From positions 1,573,001-1,637,000 of the forward strand of contig NZ_JAMXSR020000002.1 of the NCBI RefSeq assembly GCF_024124765.2: a DNA stretch of 64,000 bases. Reading direction: 5' to 3'. The stretch is from Sphingomonas sp. H160509 (GTDB taxonomy: Bacteria > Pseudomonadota > Alphaproteobacteria > Sphingomonadales > Sphingomonadaceae). The notes below the pieces were generated by a model. It searched no databases. It had not been told where the DNA came from and saw only the letters and a program-made list of their open reading frames with translations. Shown here piece after piece: positions 18,082 to 26,853 of the stretch; position 1 is the stretch's first letter; the number at the start of each line of letters is the position of its first letter. The translations under genes and the position numbers were made by a program.

Positions 18082-18107
18082 GGAACCAAGAGGTTACCGG
18101 TAGGTTT
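18082..18107 (+). promoter_or_regulatory. EcfG-type general stress response promoter
   Basis: GGAAC (18082-18086), a 17-base spacer, then GTTT (18104-18107). The general stress sigma factor EcfG of Alphaproteobacteria recognises GGAAC-N16/17-CGTT. It lies about 57 bases upstream of the lipoprotein gene and points to it and the CsbD-like, PAS-LuxR and membrane protein genes beyond. This is the only good match found in front of the stress genes. Confidence 0.6.
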
Positions 18108-18163
18108 ATGCGTCCAGTCCCGTCGCGATACCCCGCGTGCGGCAAGATACTGGAGCTGCTCAC

Positions 18164-18493
18164 ATGAAGCGCATAACGTCCGCCACCGGGGCCCTGGCCC
18201 TGCTGGCGCCCATTGCCGGTTGCGCCGCGCCCGCGACGCGCATCTCGTCTGGGCTCCAGCGCTATGGGCTCGATCAGTCGCGCTCCGATTGCGTCGGCGG
18301 TCGGCTTCAGGCGAACCTCTCGCTTGGCCAGTTGCAGCGTCTGGGCAAGGCCGCCGCGGCGTACCGCCAGGGCGACACCACGCCCGGCGTGCTCACCCCG
18401 TCCGATCTTATCCGCGTCGCCTCCGAGCTCCGCGATCCGAAGATCGCGCTCGAAGTCGGCAAGGCCGCCGCGGGCTGCGGCGTGCTGCCGTAA
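18164..18493 (+). CDS. Small lipoprotein (109 aa)
   Basis: ATG at 18164 gives MKRITSATGALALLAPIAGC, a lipoprotein signal with lipobox PIAGC, so the mature protein starts at Cys20 and is membrane-anchored. The rest (SGLQRYGLDQSRSDCVGGRL, then LTPSDLIRVASELRDPKIAL) is a small helical domain with two further cysteines. I do not recognise a named family. It is downstream of the EcfG-type promoter and 42 bases before a CsbD-like gene, so a general-stress role is likely by context. Confidence 0.72.
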   Translation: MKRITSATGALALLAPIAGCAAPATRISSGLQRYGLDQSRSDCVGGRLQANLSLGQLQRLGKAAAAYRQGDTTPGVLTPSDLIRVASELRDPKIALEVGKAAAGCGVLP

Positions 18494-18535
18494 CGCGGGG
18501 CCTTTCCCACCCAATTCCAAACGTAAGGATCTGAC

Positions 18536-18901
18536 ATGAACAAGGACGAATTCCAGGGCGGCGCCCGCTATGTCGGCGGCAAGGTCGAGAAGGCCGTCGG
18601 CGACACCGTGAACAGCCGCGACTGGCAGGTCGACGGCGTCGTCGACCAGGTCGCCGGCGGCGCGCAGAACCTGTACGGTCGCGCCAAATCGGCGATCGAG
18701 GACGCCGTCGACGGTGCCCCCGAACTCGCCGACAAGATCGGCAGCGAAGCGCGCGAAGCCGGCGATCGTGCCGCCGACGCCGCTCGTCGCGCCGCCTCGA
18801 CCGCGCAGGCATCGGCCAAGGATGCCCCCGTCCTTTGGGCACTCGGCGCCGCTGCGGTCGGCTACGGCCTTGCCTGGCTCGTCCACGGCAATCGCGACTG
18901 A
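18536..18901 (+). CDS. CsbD-like stress protein with C-terminal membrane anchor
   Basis: A protein of 121 residues. The N-terminal half (MNKDEFQGGARYVGGKVEKA followed by GDTVNSRDWQVDGVVDQVAG) is the CsbD/YjbJ pattern of repeated G-x2-K/Q-E helices. The middle is Ala/Asp-rich and the C-terminus has one hydrophobic helix (APVLWALGAAAVGYGLAWLV). CsbD-like proteins are abundant general-stress proteins of unclear mechanism. ATG is preceded by AAGGA. A second CsbD-like gene lies at 20436, and both flank the PAS-LuxR regulator gene. Confidence 0.82.
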   Translation: MNKDEFQGGARYVGGKVEKAVGDTVNSRDWQVDGVVDQVAGGAQNLYGRAKSAIEDAVDGAPELADKIGSEAREAGDRAADAARRAASTAQASAKDAPVLWALGAAAVGYGLAWLVHGNRD

Positions 18902-18905
18902 TCGC

Positions 18906-20439
18906 ATGACCGTGGCGCCGCCCCCTCAAGTCGCTTCGTGACTCCCCCGATCTGCGCCACCTGCGCCAGATCATCGCGGGGCTGGACGAAGGCGTCATCC
19001 TCGTCGATCCCGATCAGGACATCCTGTGGGCCAATACGGCCGCACTCGGGATGCACGGGGTCGACTCGGTCGAGGATCTCGGTGCCACGGTCGACGATTA
19101 TCGCCAGCGTTTCCAGCTGCGCTACCGGAACAACCACAAGCTCAACGACGCGGATTACCCTATCGAACGCGTCGTGTCGGGCGAGGCCTTCTCAGAGGTG
19201 GTGGTCGAGGTCGCGGTCGCCGGCGAGGACGAACCCCGCTGGGTGCATCAGGTGCGCAGCCTCGTCCTGACCAACGACGACGACGAACCCGAATGCCTCG
19301 TCATGATCATCCAGGACGTGTCGGCACAGTTCGAGGCCGAGGATCGCTTCGAACAGTCGTTCAATGCGAACCCCGCGCCCGCGGTCATCTGTCGCCTGTG
19401 CGACCTTCGCTTCGTGAAGGTCAACCAGGGCTTCATCGACATGACTGGGCACGACCGCGATGCCATCCTGTCGCGCACGGTCTACGATATCGATGTCCTC
19501 GAACGCGGCGAAAAGCGCGATCTTGGCAAGCAGCGCCTCGCCGAGGGCCGCACCATCCCGCAGATGGAGGCGGAGCTCAGCCTTCCCGACGGCGAGACCA
19601 AGCTCGTGATCGTCGCCGGCCAGCCGATCGACATGGGCGATCAGCCCTGCATGCTGTTCACCTTCGCTGACCTCGAACCGCGCCGGAAAGCCGAGACGCA
19701 GCTGCGCCATAGCGAGGAGCGCTTTATGCGGACCTTCTCGCTCGCCCCCGTCGCGCTCGCGATCGGCGCGCGCGATGGTCACCGGCTGTGCGACGTCAAC
19801 GAGGCTTTCACCAGCCTCACCGGTTATTCGTCGGCGGAGATCATCGGTCGCCCGCTCGGCGATGTCGACCTGTGGGAAACACCCGCGCTGCGCCACGCGA
19901 TTGAGGCCGATATCGACGCTGGCCTCCCGATCCGCGACCGCGAAGTTCGCATCCGCGGCAAGGACGGCGACATCATCGACTGCATCGTCTCAACCGAGCC
20001 GATCCAGCTCGACGACGAAGCCTGCGTGCTGTGGGCAATGCGCGACATCAGCACGCGAAAAGCGTCCGAGCGCGAACTCGTCAACGCGATCGAGGCGGTG
20101 ATGAAGGACACGAGCTGGCTCAGCCGGTCGATCATGGAAAAGCTGGCGCGGATCCGCACGCCGAACGCCGAGCCGGTCGGCGTCGGGCTCGACGAACTGA
20201 CGCAGCGCGAGCGCGAGGTGCTGGCGCTGATCTGTCGCGGGCTCGACGACAAGTCGATCGCGCGCACGCTCGACGTCTCCAGCAACACCGTGCGCAACCA
20301 TGTCGCGCGGATCTATTCGAAGATCGGCGTCAACCGTCGCAACGCCGCCGCCGCCTGGGCGCGCGCGCGCGGCTTCGACGGCGATTCCATCCCGCAAGCG
20401 CTCCACCTCAAGGCGCCCTCGAAGGAGATCGCCGCATGA
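18906..20439 (+). CDS. PAS-domain LuxR-type response regulator, one-base shift near its start
   Basis: About 510 residues if corrected. Three consecutive PAS sensor modules are visible (starting near LRQIIAGLDEGVILVDPDQD, FEQSFNANPAPAVICRLCDL and HSEERFMRTFSLAPVALAIG), then a LuxR/FixJ DNA-binding domain (ELTQREREVLALICRGLDDK, SNTVRNHVARIYSKIGV). It is a one-component sensor-regulator without kinase or receiver. The ATG at 18906 is in the wrong frame; removing one C from the C5 run at 18921-18925 joins MTVAPP to LKSLRDSPDL and the PAS domains. Otherwise the first in-frame ATG is 19051, which would cut into the first PAS domain. It overlaps the next CsbD-like gene by ATGA, so it is likely to govern stress genes nearby. 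Confidence 0.82.
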
Positions 20440-20687
20440 CGCGCGACAAGGACAAGCCGGACCAGGACGACGCCCGCATCCGCCAGGCGAAGGGCTCTAT
20501 CCAGGAGGCGATCGGCAAGATCATCGGCAATGCCGCGATCGAGCAGCGCGGCTCGCAGGAAAGCGAAGCCGGCGCGCGCCAAGCCAAGGCCGACGAAGCC
20601 TCGAAGGCCGGCAAAGCCTCGAAGGCCGGAACCGCGAAGGCCGAAAAACAGATCGACACACCCATCGATAGGCACGGCAAAGACTGA
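20436..20687 (+). CDS. CsbD-like stress protein (83 aa)
   Basis: It starts at the ATG overlapping the stop of the PAS-LuxR gene (ATGA), so it is translationally coupled. The sequence DARIRQAKGSIQEAIGKIIG is CsbD-like; the second half is a Lys/Ala-rich repetitive tail (KADEASKAGKASKAGTAKAE) that is probably disordered or helical. It is soluble with no signal. The role is inferred from family and from its place in the stress block. Confidence 0.78.
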   Translation: MTRDKDKPDQDDARIRQAKGSIQEAIGKIIGNAAIEQRGSQESEAGARQAKADEASKAGKASKAGTAKAEKQIDTPIDRHGKD

Positions 20688-20740
20688 CGCCGTTCCCAGA
20701 ATCTCGTGAATACCAATATCGTGAATAACAGGAGTGAATT

Positions 20741-21635
20741 ATGGCTAACCATGTAAATCCCGGCGTCCTGCCGACGGACGACTTCCGTCGCGTGAAGACC
20801 CCGACCCGCATCTCGTGGGGCGCAATCTTCGCCGGCGTCGTGATCGCGATCGCGATCCAGCTGGTGCTCGGCATCCTCGGCACCGGCATCGGCCTCAGCC
20901 TGGTCGATCCGGTCGAGGGCACGACCCCCGGCGCGACCGGCTTCGGCATCGGCGCAGGGATCTACTGGATCATCACGACGATCATCGCGCTGGGTGCCGG
21001 CGGCTATGCCGCAGCACGCGGCGCCGGCGTGCATGACCGGTTCGACGGCCTGATCCACGGCCTGGTCGTCTGGGGCGTCACCCTGATCCCTCACCATGTA
21101 CCTGCTGACCTCGGCCGTCGGCGGCATCATCGGCGGCGCATTCCGCACCGTCGGTTCGGTCGCATCGGCAGCCGGCACCGGCATCGGCGCAGCAGCCCCG
21201 AAGGTTGCCGATGTCGCCAATGTCGACGTCACCGACGTTCGCGCCGAAGCTGCTCAGTATCTGTCGGACGCACCGTCGGATCCCGCGCAGATGACGCCGG
21301 AGCAGGCGCAGAAGGAAATCGCCAAGGAACTGCCCGCGCTCGCAAAGGGTGGCCAGGACGGCGCACAGGCTGAAAGCCGCATCGTCGACATCGTCGCTGC
21401 ACAGCGCAAGATCAGCCGTCCGGAGGCCCAGGCCCAGGTGACGCGCGCCAAGGCACAGTTCGTCCAGACCAAGAACAAGACGATCGAGACCGCCAAGTCG
21501 GCGACCGACACCGCCGCCGGTGCAGCCGCAGGTACGTCGTTCATGATCGTGATCGCGCTGCTCATCGGCGCTGCCGCAGCAGGCTTCGGTGCCACCACCG
21601 CCGCCCGCCGTCGCGTTTACACCGACGCCGTCTGA
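20741..21635 (+). CDS. Membrane protein of the stress block, broken by a one-base shift
   Basis: Corrected length 297 residues. Membrane segments: IFAGVVIAIAIQLVLGILGT, YWIITTIIALGAGGYAAARG and LVVWGVTLILTMYLLTSAVG, then a helical Ala/Gln/Lys-rich region (SDPAQMTPEQAQKEIAKELP, ARAKAQFVQTKNKTIETAKS), and a last membrane helix TSFMIVIALLIGAAAAGFGA. The frame shifts at the CCC at 21088-21090; one C fewer makes the third membrane helix continuous. ATG is preceded by AGGAGTGAATT. I know similar alphaproteobacterial membrane proteins only as uncharacterised. A hairpin terminator follows. Confidence 0.75.
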
Positions 21636-21695
21636 TACGGCCGATCGGTTCGTGTAACGGGCGCCGTCCGCGTAACGGGACGGCATCCCATTCGG

Positions 21696-21725
21696 CGAAC
21701 GGCCGCGCAATCGCGCGGCCGTTCG
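21696..21725 (+). terminator. Hairpin terminator after the membrane protein gene
   Basis: A perfect 13-base stem (CGAACGGCCGCGC / GCGCGGCCGTTCG) with AATC loop, 60 bases after the stop. The T-run is weak (TTCGTC). Confidence 0.55.
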
Positions 21726-21806
21726 TTCGTCAAACAGGTTACATCGTCGCTGCCGACCGGGTAAGGACCCGCGGCGAGGACCTGATAGAAATCCAAGGGT
21801 ACCGAG

Positions 21807-21950
21807 ATGACCACGTCGCAACAGGATCGCCGTTCGCTTCGCATTGCCATCGTCCGCGCGTTGCAACTTGCCGACGCCCAGGACGACCATCTCGTGGCGG
21901 CCTTGCTGGCGCAGGCGCTCGACGCAGCCGAGAACGAGCTGTCCGAATAA
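21807..21950 (+). CDS. Small hypothetical protein (47 aa)
   Basis: ATG at 21807 with AAGGG eight bases upstream, TAA at 21950. The product starts MTTSQQDRRSLRIAIVRALQ and has a helical LADAQDDHLVAALLAQALDA segment. It is acidic and Leu/Ala-rich with no membrane helix. Its codon use and spacing look genuine, and similar short proteins occur in sphingomonads as far as I recall. Function unknown. Confidence 0.5.
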   Translation: MTTSQQDRRSLRIAIVRALQLADAQDDHLVAALLAQALDAAENELSE

Positions 21951-22074
21951 GATACCCATGGTGCGTGCGCGCCACGAACATTTTATAATGAATGCCGTCG
22001 GCCGTTCGTCCATTGAGCGGCAAAACGCGCCTCCGTGGGTTGGCTGATCGCGCCAAGCCTGCGATGGCAGCATC

Positions 22075-23646
22075 ATGAATTCTCACGGAACACTGCTCGA
22101 GCCCGGTCGCAACTGCTGGCGGATCGAACCCGCCAGGCAGGCCACCGTCATCGTCGACGCCGACGATTATTTCAAAGCCGCCCGCGCGGTGATGATGAAG
22201 GCCAAGAAGCAGATCCTGCTCGTCGGCTGGGATTTCGACGCGCGCATCCGCTTCGGTGGAGGCGACGATGACGATGGCGGTCCCGAGCGCGTCGGCGAGT
22301 TCGTCACCTGGCTCGCGCGCCGCACGCCGGGGCTCAACATCCATATCCTCCGCTGGGATACCGGCGCGATCAAGACGCTGTTCCACGGCCAGACGCTGTT
22401 GCGCATCGCCAAGTGGATCCGCGACCCACAGGTCCACCTGCGGCTCGACGGCCATCATCCCCCCGCCGGCTCGCATCACCAGAAAGTGGTCGTGATCGAC
22501 GACGATGTCGCGTTCTGCGGCGGGATCGACATGACCGTCGACCGCTGGGACACGCGCGCGCATGCCGACGACGAACCGCGCCGGATCGAACCCGACGGCT
22601 CGCCCTACGGTCCGTGGCACGACGCGACCACGATCCTGCAAGGCCCGGTCGCGCGCGCACTCGGCGACATGTGCCGTGGCCGTTGGGAAGTGTCCGGCGG
22701 CGGCGCGCTGGAGCCGGTGACCGACGGCGCCGACTGCTGGCCCGATCATGTGAAGGCCGACTTCACCGACGTCGAAGTCGGCATCGCGCTCACGATTCCT
22801 GAAATGGCCGAGCAGGAGCCCCGCCACGACATCGAAGCCCTGTATGTCGACCTGATCGCGCGAACGAAGCGCTTCTTCTACGCCGAAAGCCAGTATTTCG
22901 CGTCGCGCAAGGTGGCCGAGGCGATCGGCAAGCGGCTGCGAGAACCCGACGGTCCCGAATTCGTCATCGTTCACCCGACCACCGCGGAGGGCTGGCTCGA
23001 ACCGATCGCGATGGACTCCGCGCGCGCCCGGCTGGTCGAGGCTTTGCACGAACAGGACCCGCACAAGCGCCTACGCCTCTACCACCCGTTCACCGCGGGC
23101 GGGCAGCCGATCTACGTCCACGCCAAGGTGACGGTGGTCGACGACGAGGTACTCCGCGTCGGCTCGTCCAATTTCAACAACCGTTCGCTGCGGCTCGACA
23201 GCGAATGCGACGTCGTCATCGATGCCGCGCGCGATCACAACGCCGGTGAACGCGACACGATCGCCAGCATCCGCAACGGCCTGCTCGCCGAACATCTCGA
23301 CACCGACGTCGCGACGATCGAGACGTCGATCGCCGAAACCGGCTCGCTGATCGAAACCATCGAAAGGCTGCGCGGCGACGGCCGCTCGCTCCGCCCCTAC
23401 GAGGTTCCCGAACTCGACTCCGTCCGCGAATGGCTGGCCGACAACAAGATCCTCGATCCCGAGGGTCCGGGCGAGATGTTCGAGGGACTGTCGGGCCGCA
23501 AGCCGCTGCTCAAGAACCTGCGCCCCCACCTCCACCGCGCCGACGGCAGCATCTCGCCGGTCATGGCCGCGGTCGCGGTCGGCGGCACCGCGGCCGGCAT
23601 CGCGCTGATCGGGACGATGCTGTGGGGCCTCCGCGCCAAGAAGTAA
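22075..23646 (+). CDS. Phospholipase D-like / cardiolipin synthase-like protein
   Basis: A protein of 523 residues with two PLD catalytic HKD motifs: HHQKVVVIDDDVAFCGGIDM and YVHAKVTVVDDEVLRVGSSN. It starts with NCWRIEPARQATVIVDADDY without a signal peptide and ends with a membrane helix (VAVGGTAAGIALIGTMLWGL) followed by RAKK, so it is probably tail-anchored. PLD-fold enzymes hydrolyse or transfer phosphatidyl groups; cardiolipin synthesis or lipid remodelling is plausible. A close paralogue without the tail anchor is at 47435-48874. It is convergent with the TMEM175-like gene. Confidence 0.88.
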   Translation: MNSHGTLLEPGRNCWRIEPARQATVIVDADDYFKAARAVMMKAKKQILLVGWDFDARIRFGGGDDDDGGPERVGEFVTWLARRTPGLNIHILRWDTGAIKTLFHGQTLLRIAKWIRDPQVHLRLDGHHPPAGSHHQKVVVIDDDVAFCGGIDMTVDRWDTRAHADDEPRRIEPDGSPYGPWHDATTILQGPVARALGDMCRGRWEVSGGGALEPVTDGADCWPDHVKADFTDVEVGIALTIPEMAEQEPRHDIEALYVDLIARTKRFFYAESQYFASRKVAEAIGKRLREPDGPEFVIVHPTTAEGWLEPIAMDSARARLVEALHEQDPHKRLRLYHPFTAGGQPIYVHAKVTVVDDEVLRVGSSNFNNRSLRLDSECDVVIDAARDHNAGERDTIASIRNGLLAEHLDTDVATIETSIAETGSLIETIERLRGDGRSLRPYEVPELDSVREWLADNKILDPEGPGEMFEGLSGRKPLLKNLRPHLHRADGSISPVMAAVAVGGTAAGIALIGTMLWGLRAKK

Positions 23647-23654
23647 CCCGCAAA

Positions 23655-23675
23655 TCCTCCCCGCTCGGGGGAGGA
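23655..23675. terminator. Convergent hairpin between PLD and TMEM175-like genes
   Basis: TCCTCCCC / GGGGAGGA stem of eight bases with a five-base loop in the 33-base gap between two convergent genes. It may be a shortened member of the extragenic palindrome family seen elsewhere in the window. Confidence 0.45.
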
Positions 23676-23679
23676 GGAC

Positions 23680-24282
23680 TCAGCCTCGAAGCTCACCCTC
23701 GAACGCGCGCACGATCCGTCGGTCGGGGATCAGCCACAGCGCAACCACCGCCACGTACAACGCGATCGCGAACCAGCGGCTGACGAACGCGAGCGGCACG
23801 CCGGTGAAATACAGCGCGATGCTGCCCCACCCCTTCCAGTCGGAACCGATCGCGCGCGCGACCGCCGACTCCTTGCCGTTGCAGGCGATGATCGCGCGTT
23901 CGGTCAGCGAATAGCCGATCGCCGCGAGGCCCAGGACGATGCCATAGGCTGCCGTCGCCCCCGCCGCGAACGCGCTCTCGTCGAGCCAGCGGATCACGAA
24001 CGGTACCAGGCTCAGCCAGAACAGCAGGAACAGGTTCGCCCACATCACACGCCCGTCGACGCGCTCAACCGCGGAAAACATGTGGTGGTGATTGTTCCAG
24101 AACAGCCCGACGTTCACGAAGCTCAACACATACGCCAGCAGCACCGGCGCGCTGCCGATCAACGCGTGCAGGTCGCCCGTTTCCGGCACCTTCAGTTCCA
24201 GCACCATGATCGTGATGATGATCGCGACCACGCCGTCGGTGAAGGCCTCGACTCTCCCCGGCCCCAGTCTTCGTCCGCTCAT
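23680..24282 (-). CDS. TMEM175/DUF1211 family potassium channel-like protein
   Basis: A protein of 200 residues with about five to six membrane helices. The first contains the family signature RVEAFTDGVVAIIITIMVLE, equivalent to the RxxxFSDGVxAIxIT motif lining the pore of bacterial TMEM175 potassium channels. Next are VLLAYVLSFVNVGLFWNNHH and WANLFLLFWLSLVPFVIRWL. It is a single-domain homologue, shorter than the two-repeat animal protein and expected to work as a tetramer. No operon partner. Function is inferred from the signature. Confidence 0.88.
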   Translation of the reverse strand: MSGRRLGPGRVEAFTDGVVAIIITIMVLELKVPETGDLHALIGSAPVLLAYVLSFVNVGLFWNNHHHMFSAVERVDGRVMWANLFLLFWLSLVPFVIRWLDESAFAAGATAAYGIVLGLAAIGYSLTERAIIACNGKESAVARAIGSDWKGWGSIALYFTGVPLAFVSRWFAIALYVAVVALWLIPDRRIVRAFEGELRG

Positions 24283-24591
24283 AGTCGCTCCCCGCCAACT
24301 CTCACCGTGAGCTTGGCCACAATAAGAAATGTGAACTCAGTATCTTGCAATAAACCGGATCTGTCTCGGCCGTTGCGATACTATGACTTATATACGATCA
24401 ACCGATCTATCCCAGTCCGATCCGGGCTTTTACATCGCGTCGGGGCGTGTCATTCCCCTGACGACGCAGTTTCTGTTTGCCAATAGTAGACGTGATAAAC
24501 GCGCGGCAGATCAGGAAAACCTGTGTTCGGAGAGGCTTGACCCTGAATCGCACGCTTCCTTGCACTTCCATGACAAGACGGAGTTACCGAA
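24283..24591. other. Intergenic region, 309 bases, divergent promoters expected
   Basis: Upstream of both the TMEM175-like gene and the alpha/beta hydrolase gene. It is more AT-rich than its surroundings (for example TGACTTATATACGATC). A weak open frame on the plus strand has no coding character. No clear promoter, operator or RNA structure was found. Confidence 0.45.
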
Positions 24592-25434
24592 ATGAGCAGC
24601 GGCTTCATCAAGACCGAAGACGGCGTCGACATCTTCTACAAGGATTGGGGACCGAAGGACGCGCAGCCGATCGTGTTCCACCACGGCTGGCCCTTGTCGT
24701 CGGACGACTGGGACACGCAGATGCTGTTCTTCCTCGCCGAGGGCTACCGCGTCGTCGCGCATGATCGCCGCGGGCATGGCCGCTCGTCGCAGGCCGACAC
24801 CGGCAACGACATGGATCATTACGCCGCCGACGCCTCCGCCGTCGCCGAGCATCTCGACCTGACCAACGCGGTGCATATCGGCCATTCGACCGGCGGCGGC
24901 GAAGTCGCGCGCTATGTCGCGCAGTTCGGCCAGCCCCAGGGCCGCGTCGCCAAGGCCGTCCTCGTCAGCGCAGTCCCGCCGCTGATGCTCAAGACCGACG
25001 CCAATCCCGGCGGCACGCCGATCGCGGTGTTCGACGGGTTCCGCAAGGCGCTCGCCGAGAACCGCGCGCAGTTCTTCCTCGATGTCGCATCGGGGCCATT
25101 CTACGGCTTCAACCGCCCGAACGCCGTCGTCTCGGACGGCGTCATCCGGAATTGGTGGCGGCAGGGCATGATGGGCAGCGCGCTCGCGCATTACGACGGC
25201 ATCAAGGCGTTTTCGGAGACCGACCAGACCGCGGATCTGGAGGCGATCACCGTGCCGATGCTGGTGCTGCAAGGCGATGACGACCAGATCGTCCCCTATG
25301 AAGACGCCTCGCTCGTGCAGGCGAAATTGCTGAAGAACGCCACGCTGAAGATCTACAAGGGCTTTCCGCACGGCATGCTGACGACGCACGCCGAGGTCCT
25401 CAACCCCGATCTGCTGGCGTTCGTGAAGAGCTGA
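24592..25434 (+). CDS. Alpha/beta hydrolase, non-heme chloroperoxidase-like
   Basis: A protein of 280 residues without a signal peptide. It has the classic family order: [20 protein letters not shown] (oxyanion-hole HGWP), [13 protein letters not shown], nucleophile elbow [12 protein letters not shown] (Ser99), a catalytic acid in [13 protein letters not shown] and the catalytic His in KGFPHGM. This pattern is that of arylesterases annotated as cofactor-free chloroperoxidases, which show esterase and perhydrolase activity. The native substrate is unknown. It is monocistronic; a strong hairpin follows. Confidence 0.88.
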   Translation: MSSGFIKTEDGVDIFYKDWGPKDAQPIVFHHGWPLSSDDWDTQMLFFLAEGYRVVAHDRRGHGRSSQADTGNDMDHYAADASAVAEHLDLTNAVHIGHSTGGGEVARYVAQFGQPQGRVAKAVLVSAVPPLMLKTDANPGGTPIAVFDGFRKALAENRAQFFLDVASGPFYGFNRPNAVVSDGVIRNWWRQGMMGSALAHYDGIKAFSETDQTADLEAITVPMLVLQGDDDQIVPYEDASLVQAKLLKNATLKIYKGFPHGMLTTHAEVLNPDLLAFVKS

Positions 25435-25446
25435 ACACCCGCCACG

Positions 25447-25486
25447 ATCGGCCCGCAGCGTAATCTGAATCCCGCTGCGGGCCGAT
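25447..25486. terminator. Bidirectional hairpin terminator
   Basis: A perfect 14-base stem (ATCGGCCCGCAGCG / CGCTGCGGGCCGAT) with a 12-base loop in the gap between the convergent hydrolase and DUF3999 genes. Confidence 0.6.
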
Positions 25487-25503
25487 ACTTCAGACCCTGA
25501 GCG

Positions 25504-26853
25504 TCAGCTCGGATCACGCGGCGCTTGCGCCGCCTGTTGCCGCCACAGCACCCACGCCAACCCGGCCAGCAATGCCGTCGCCGCGAGCAGCACCGCCCAC
25601 AGCACGATATTGCGCGTCGGCGCCCCCGCATCGCCGAGCGGCGACAGCGTCACCGTCGCGGACGGCACCGACACCAGCCGCGCTTCCCCCGGCCTGCCCT
25701 GTCCATCGGCAAGATCGGCGGACGACAGGAACACGTCCTTTGCCGCAGCGCGCCCGGCCGCCAGCGTGAACGGCGCGGTGCCGCTGGCGAGGAAGATCAC
25801 GCCGCGGTCCGCAAAGCCGATCCGCAAGCGCGGCGCGACGGTGAACCCCGCACTGCGGGCATCGGCCTCGATCCGGATCGCACGCGGTGCGTCGCCGGAC
25901 AGCATGATGTCGCGCCCGCCATCGCTGCGCGCGACCCCTTGCCCCAGCAAGGCCCAGGGCTGCTCACGATCGTCCTGCCCCAATATGCGAACCGGTACGA
26001 CGCCATCGCCCTCGACCGGTATCACCCGCAAGCTCGCCATCGGTGTCGCGAACGGCACCGCGAAATCGACGACGCGCGCATTCCCGGACGCCGGCGCGGG
26101 CGCCTGCGCCTCGACCGTTTCCGACGCCGCCGCACCGTCCGGCCGCACGTCGAGCACGGCAGCACGGATCGCGACCGGCGCCAGCAACCGCGACCCCGCG
26201 CTCCACGTGATCCGCAGATACTCCCGCGCCACGGCGGCATCGTCCAACGCGACGATCGAAGACCGCACCGCCTCGCCCGCGCGCCGATAGACCGTCGCCT
26301 CGCCCAACCGTCGCCACTCGCGGAGGTCGCCACTCGCCTCGACCGTCAACGTCACCGGCTGGCCGACAGGCAAGTCCGCGGCAACCGCAACCCGCTCAAG
26401 CTCGCCCGAAACCTGCCGCGCATCGAGCAGCACGCCCAGCAGCACGGGCGCGCCGCCAGCCGCAACCGGCTCGCCGCGCACTTCCGCAACCTGCGCCGCA
26501 CCGCGCCCGTCGAGCCTAAGCGACACGCCGGACACCTTCAGCGCATCGGGCGCGCCCAGGATCGGCATCGGATCGAACGACACATGGCCAACCGCCGCGG
26601 ACGCGCCTGCGCGAGCGATCGGCATCGCCCGCCCCTTCGCATCGAACACGCGCAAATCATGCCCGTCGCGAGTCTGCAATCCTGCCAGCACCGCGGCCGG
26701 CAACGCCAGCCGCTGGACCTTCGCACCCGCCTCCACCGATAGCGGCAGGCGAAGCGCATAGCCGTCCGGCTCGCCATCCGATCCCGCCGGTGCCGCAGCG
26801 ACCAACAGCACGACGCCGACCAGTGCGCCCAACCGCCACCGAACCCCGCTCAT
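25504..26853 (-). CDS. DUF3999 family protein
   Basis: A protein of 449 residues with a signal peptide (LGALVGVVLLVAAAPAGSDG), a large periplasmic beta-rich region (YALRLPLSVEAGAKVQRLAL, DGHDLRVFDAKGRAMPIARA) and one C-terminal membrane helix (ILWAVLLAATALLAGLAWVL) followed by a short basic/Gln tail. This architecture matches DUF3999, whose gene commonly sits beside DUF2339. Here the two overlap by ATGA, so they are translationally coupled and probably form one envelope complex. Biochemical function is not known. Confidence 0.85.
   Translation of the reverse strand: MSGVRWRLGALVGVVLLVAAAPAGSDGEPDGYALRLPLSVEAGAKVQRLALPAAVLAGLQTRDGHDLRVFDAKGRAMPIARAGASAAVGHVSFDPMPILGAPDALKVSGVSLRLDGRGAAQVAEVRGEPVAAGGAPVLLGVLLDARQVSGELERVAVAADLPVGQPVTLTVEASGDLREWRRLGEATVYRRAGEAVRSSIVALDDAAVAREYLRITWSAGSRLLAPVAIRAAVLDVRPDGAAASETVEAQAPAPASGNARVVDFAVPFATPMASLRVIPVEGDGVVPVRILGQDDREQPWALLGQGVARSDGGRDIMLSGDAPRAIRIEADARSAGFTVAPRLRIGFADRGVIFLASGTAPFTLAAGRAAAKDVFLSSADLADGQGRPGEARLVSVPSATVTLSPLGDAGAPTRNIVLWAVLLAATALLAGLAWVLWRQQAAQAPRDPS

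Noticed and set aside
24384..24595. Seventy-codon open frame before the alpha/beta hydrolase gene
   Set aside because: No ribosome site, codon use unlike neighbours, and it overlaps the real ATG at 24592.
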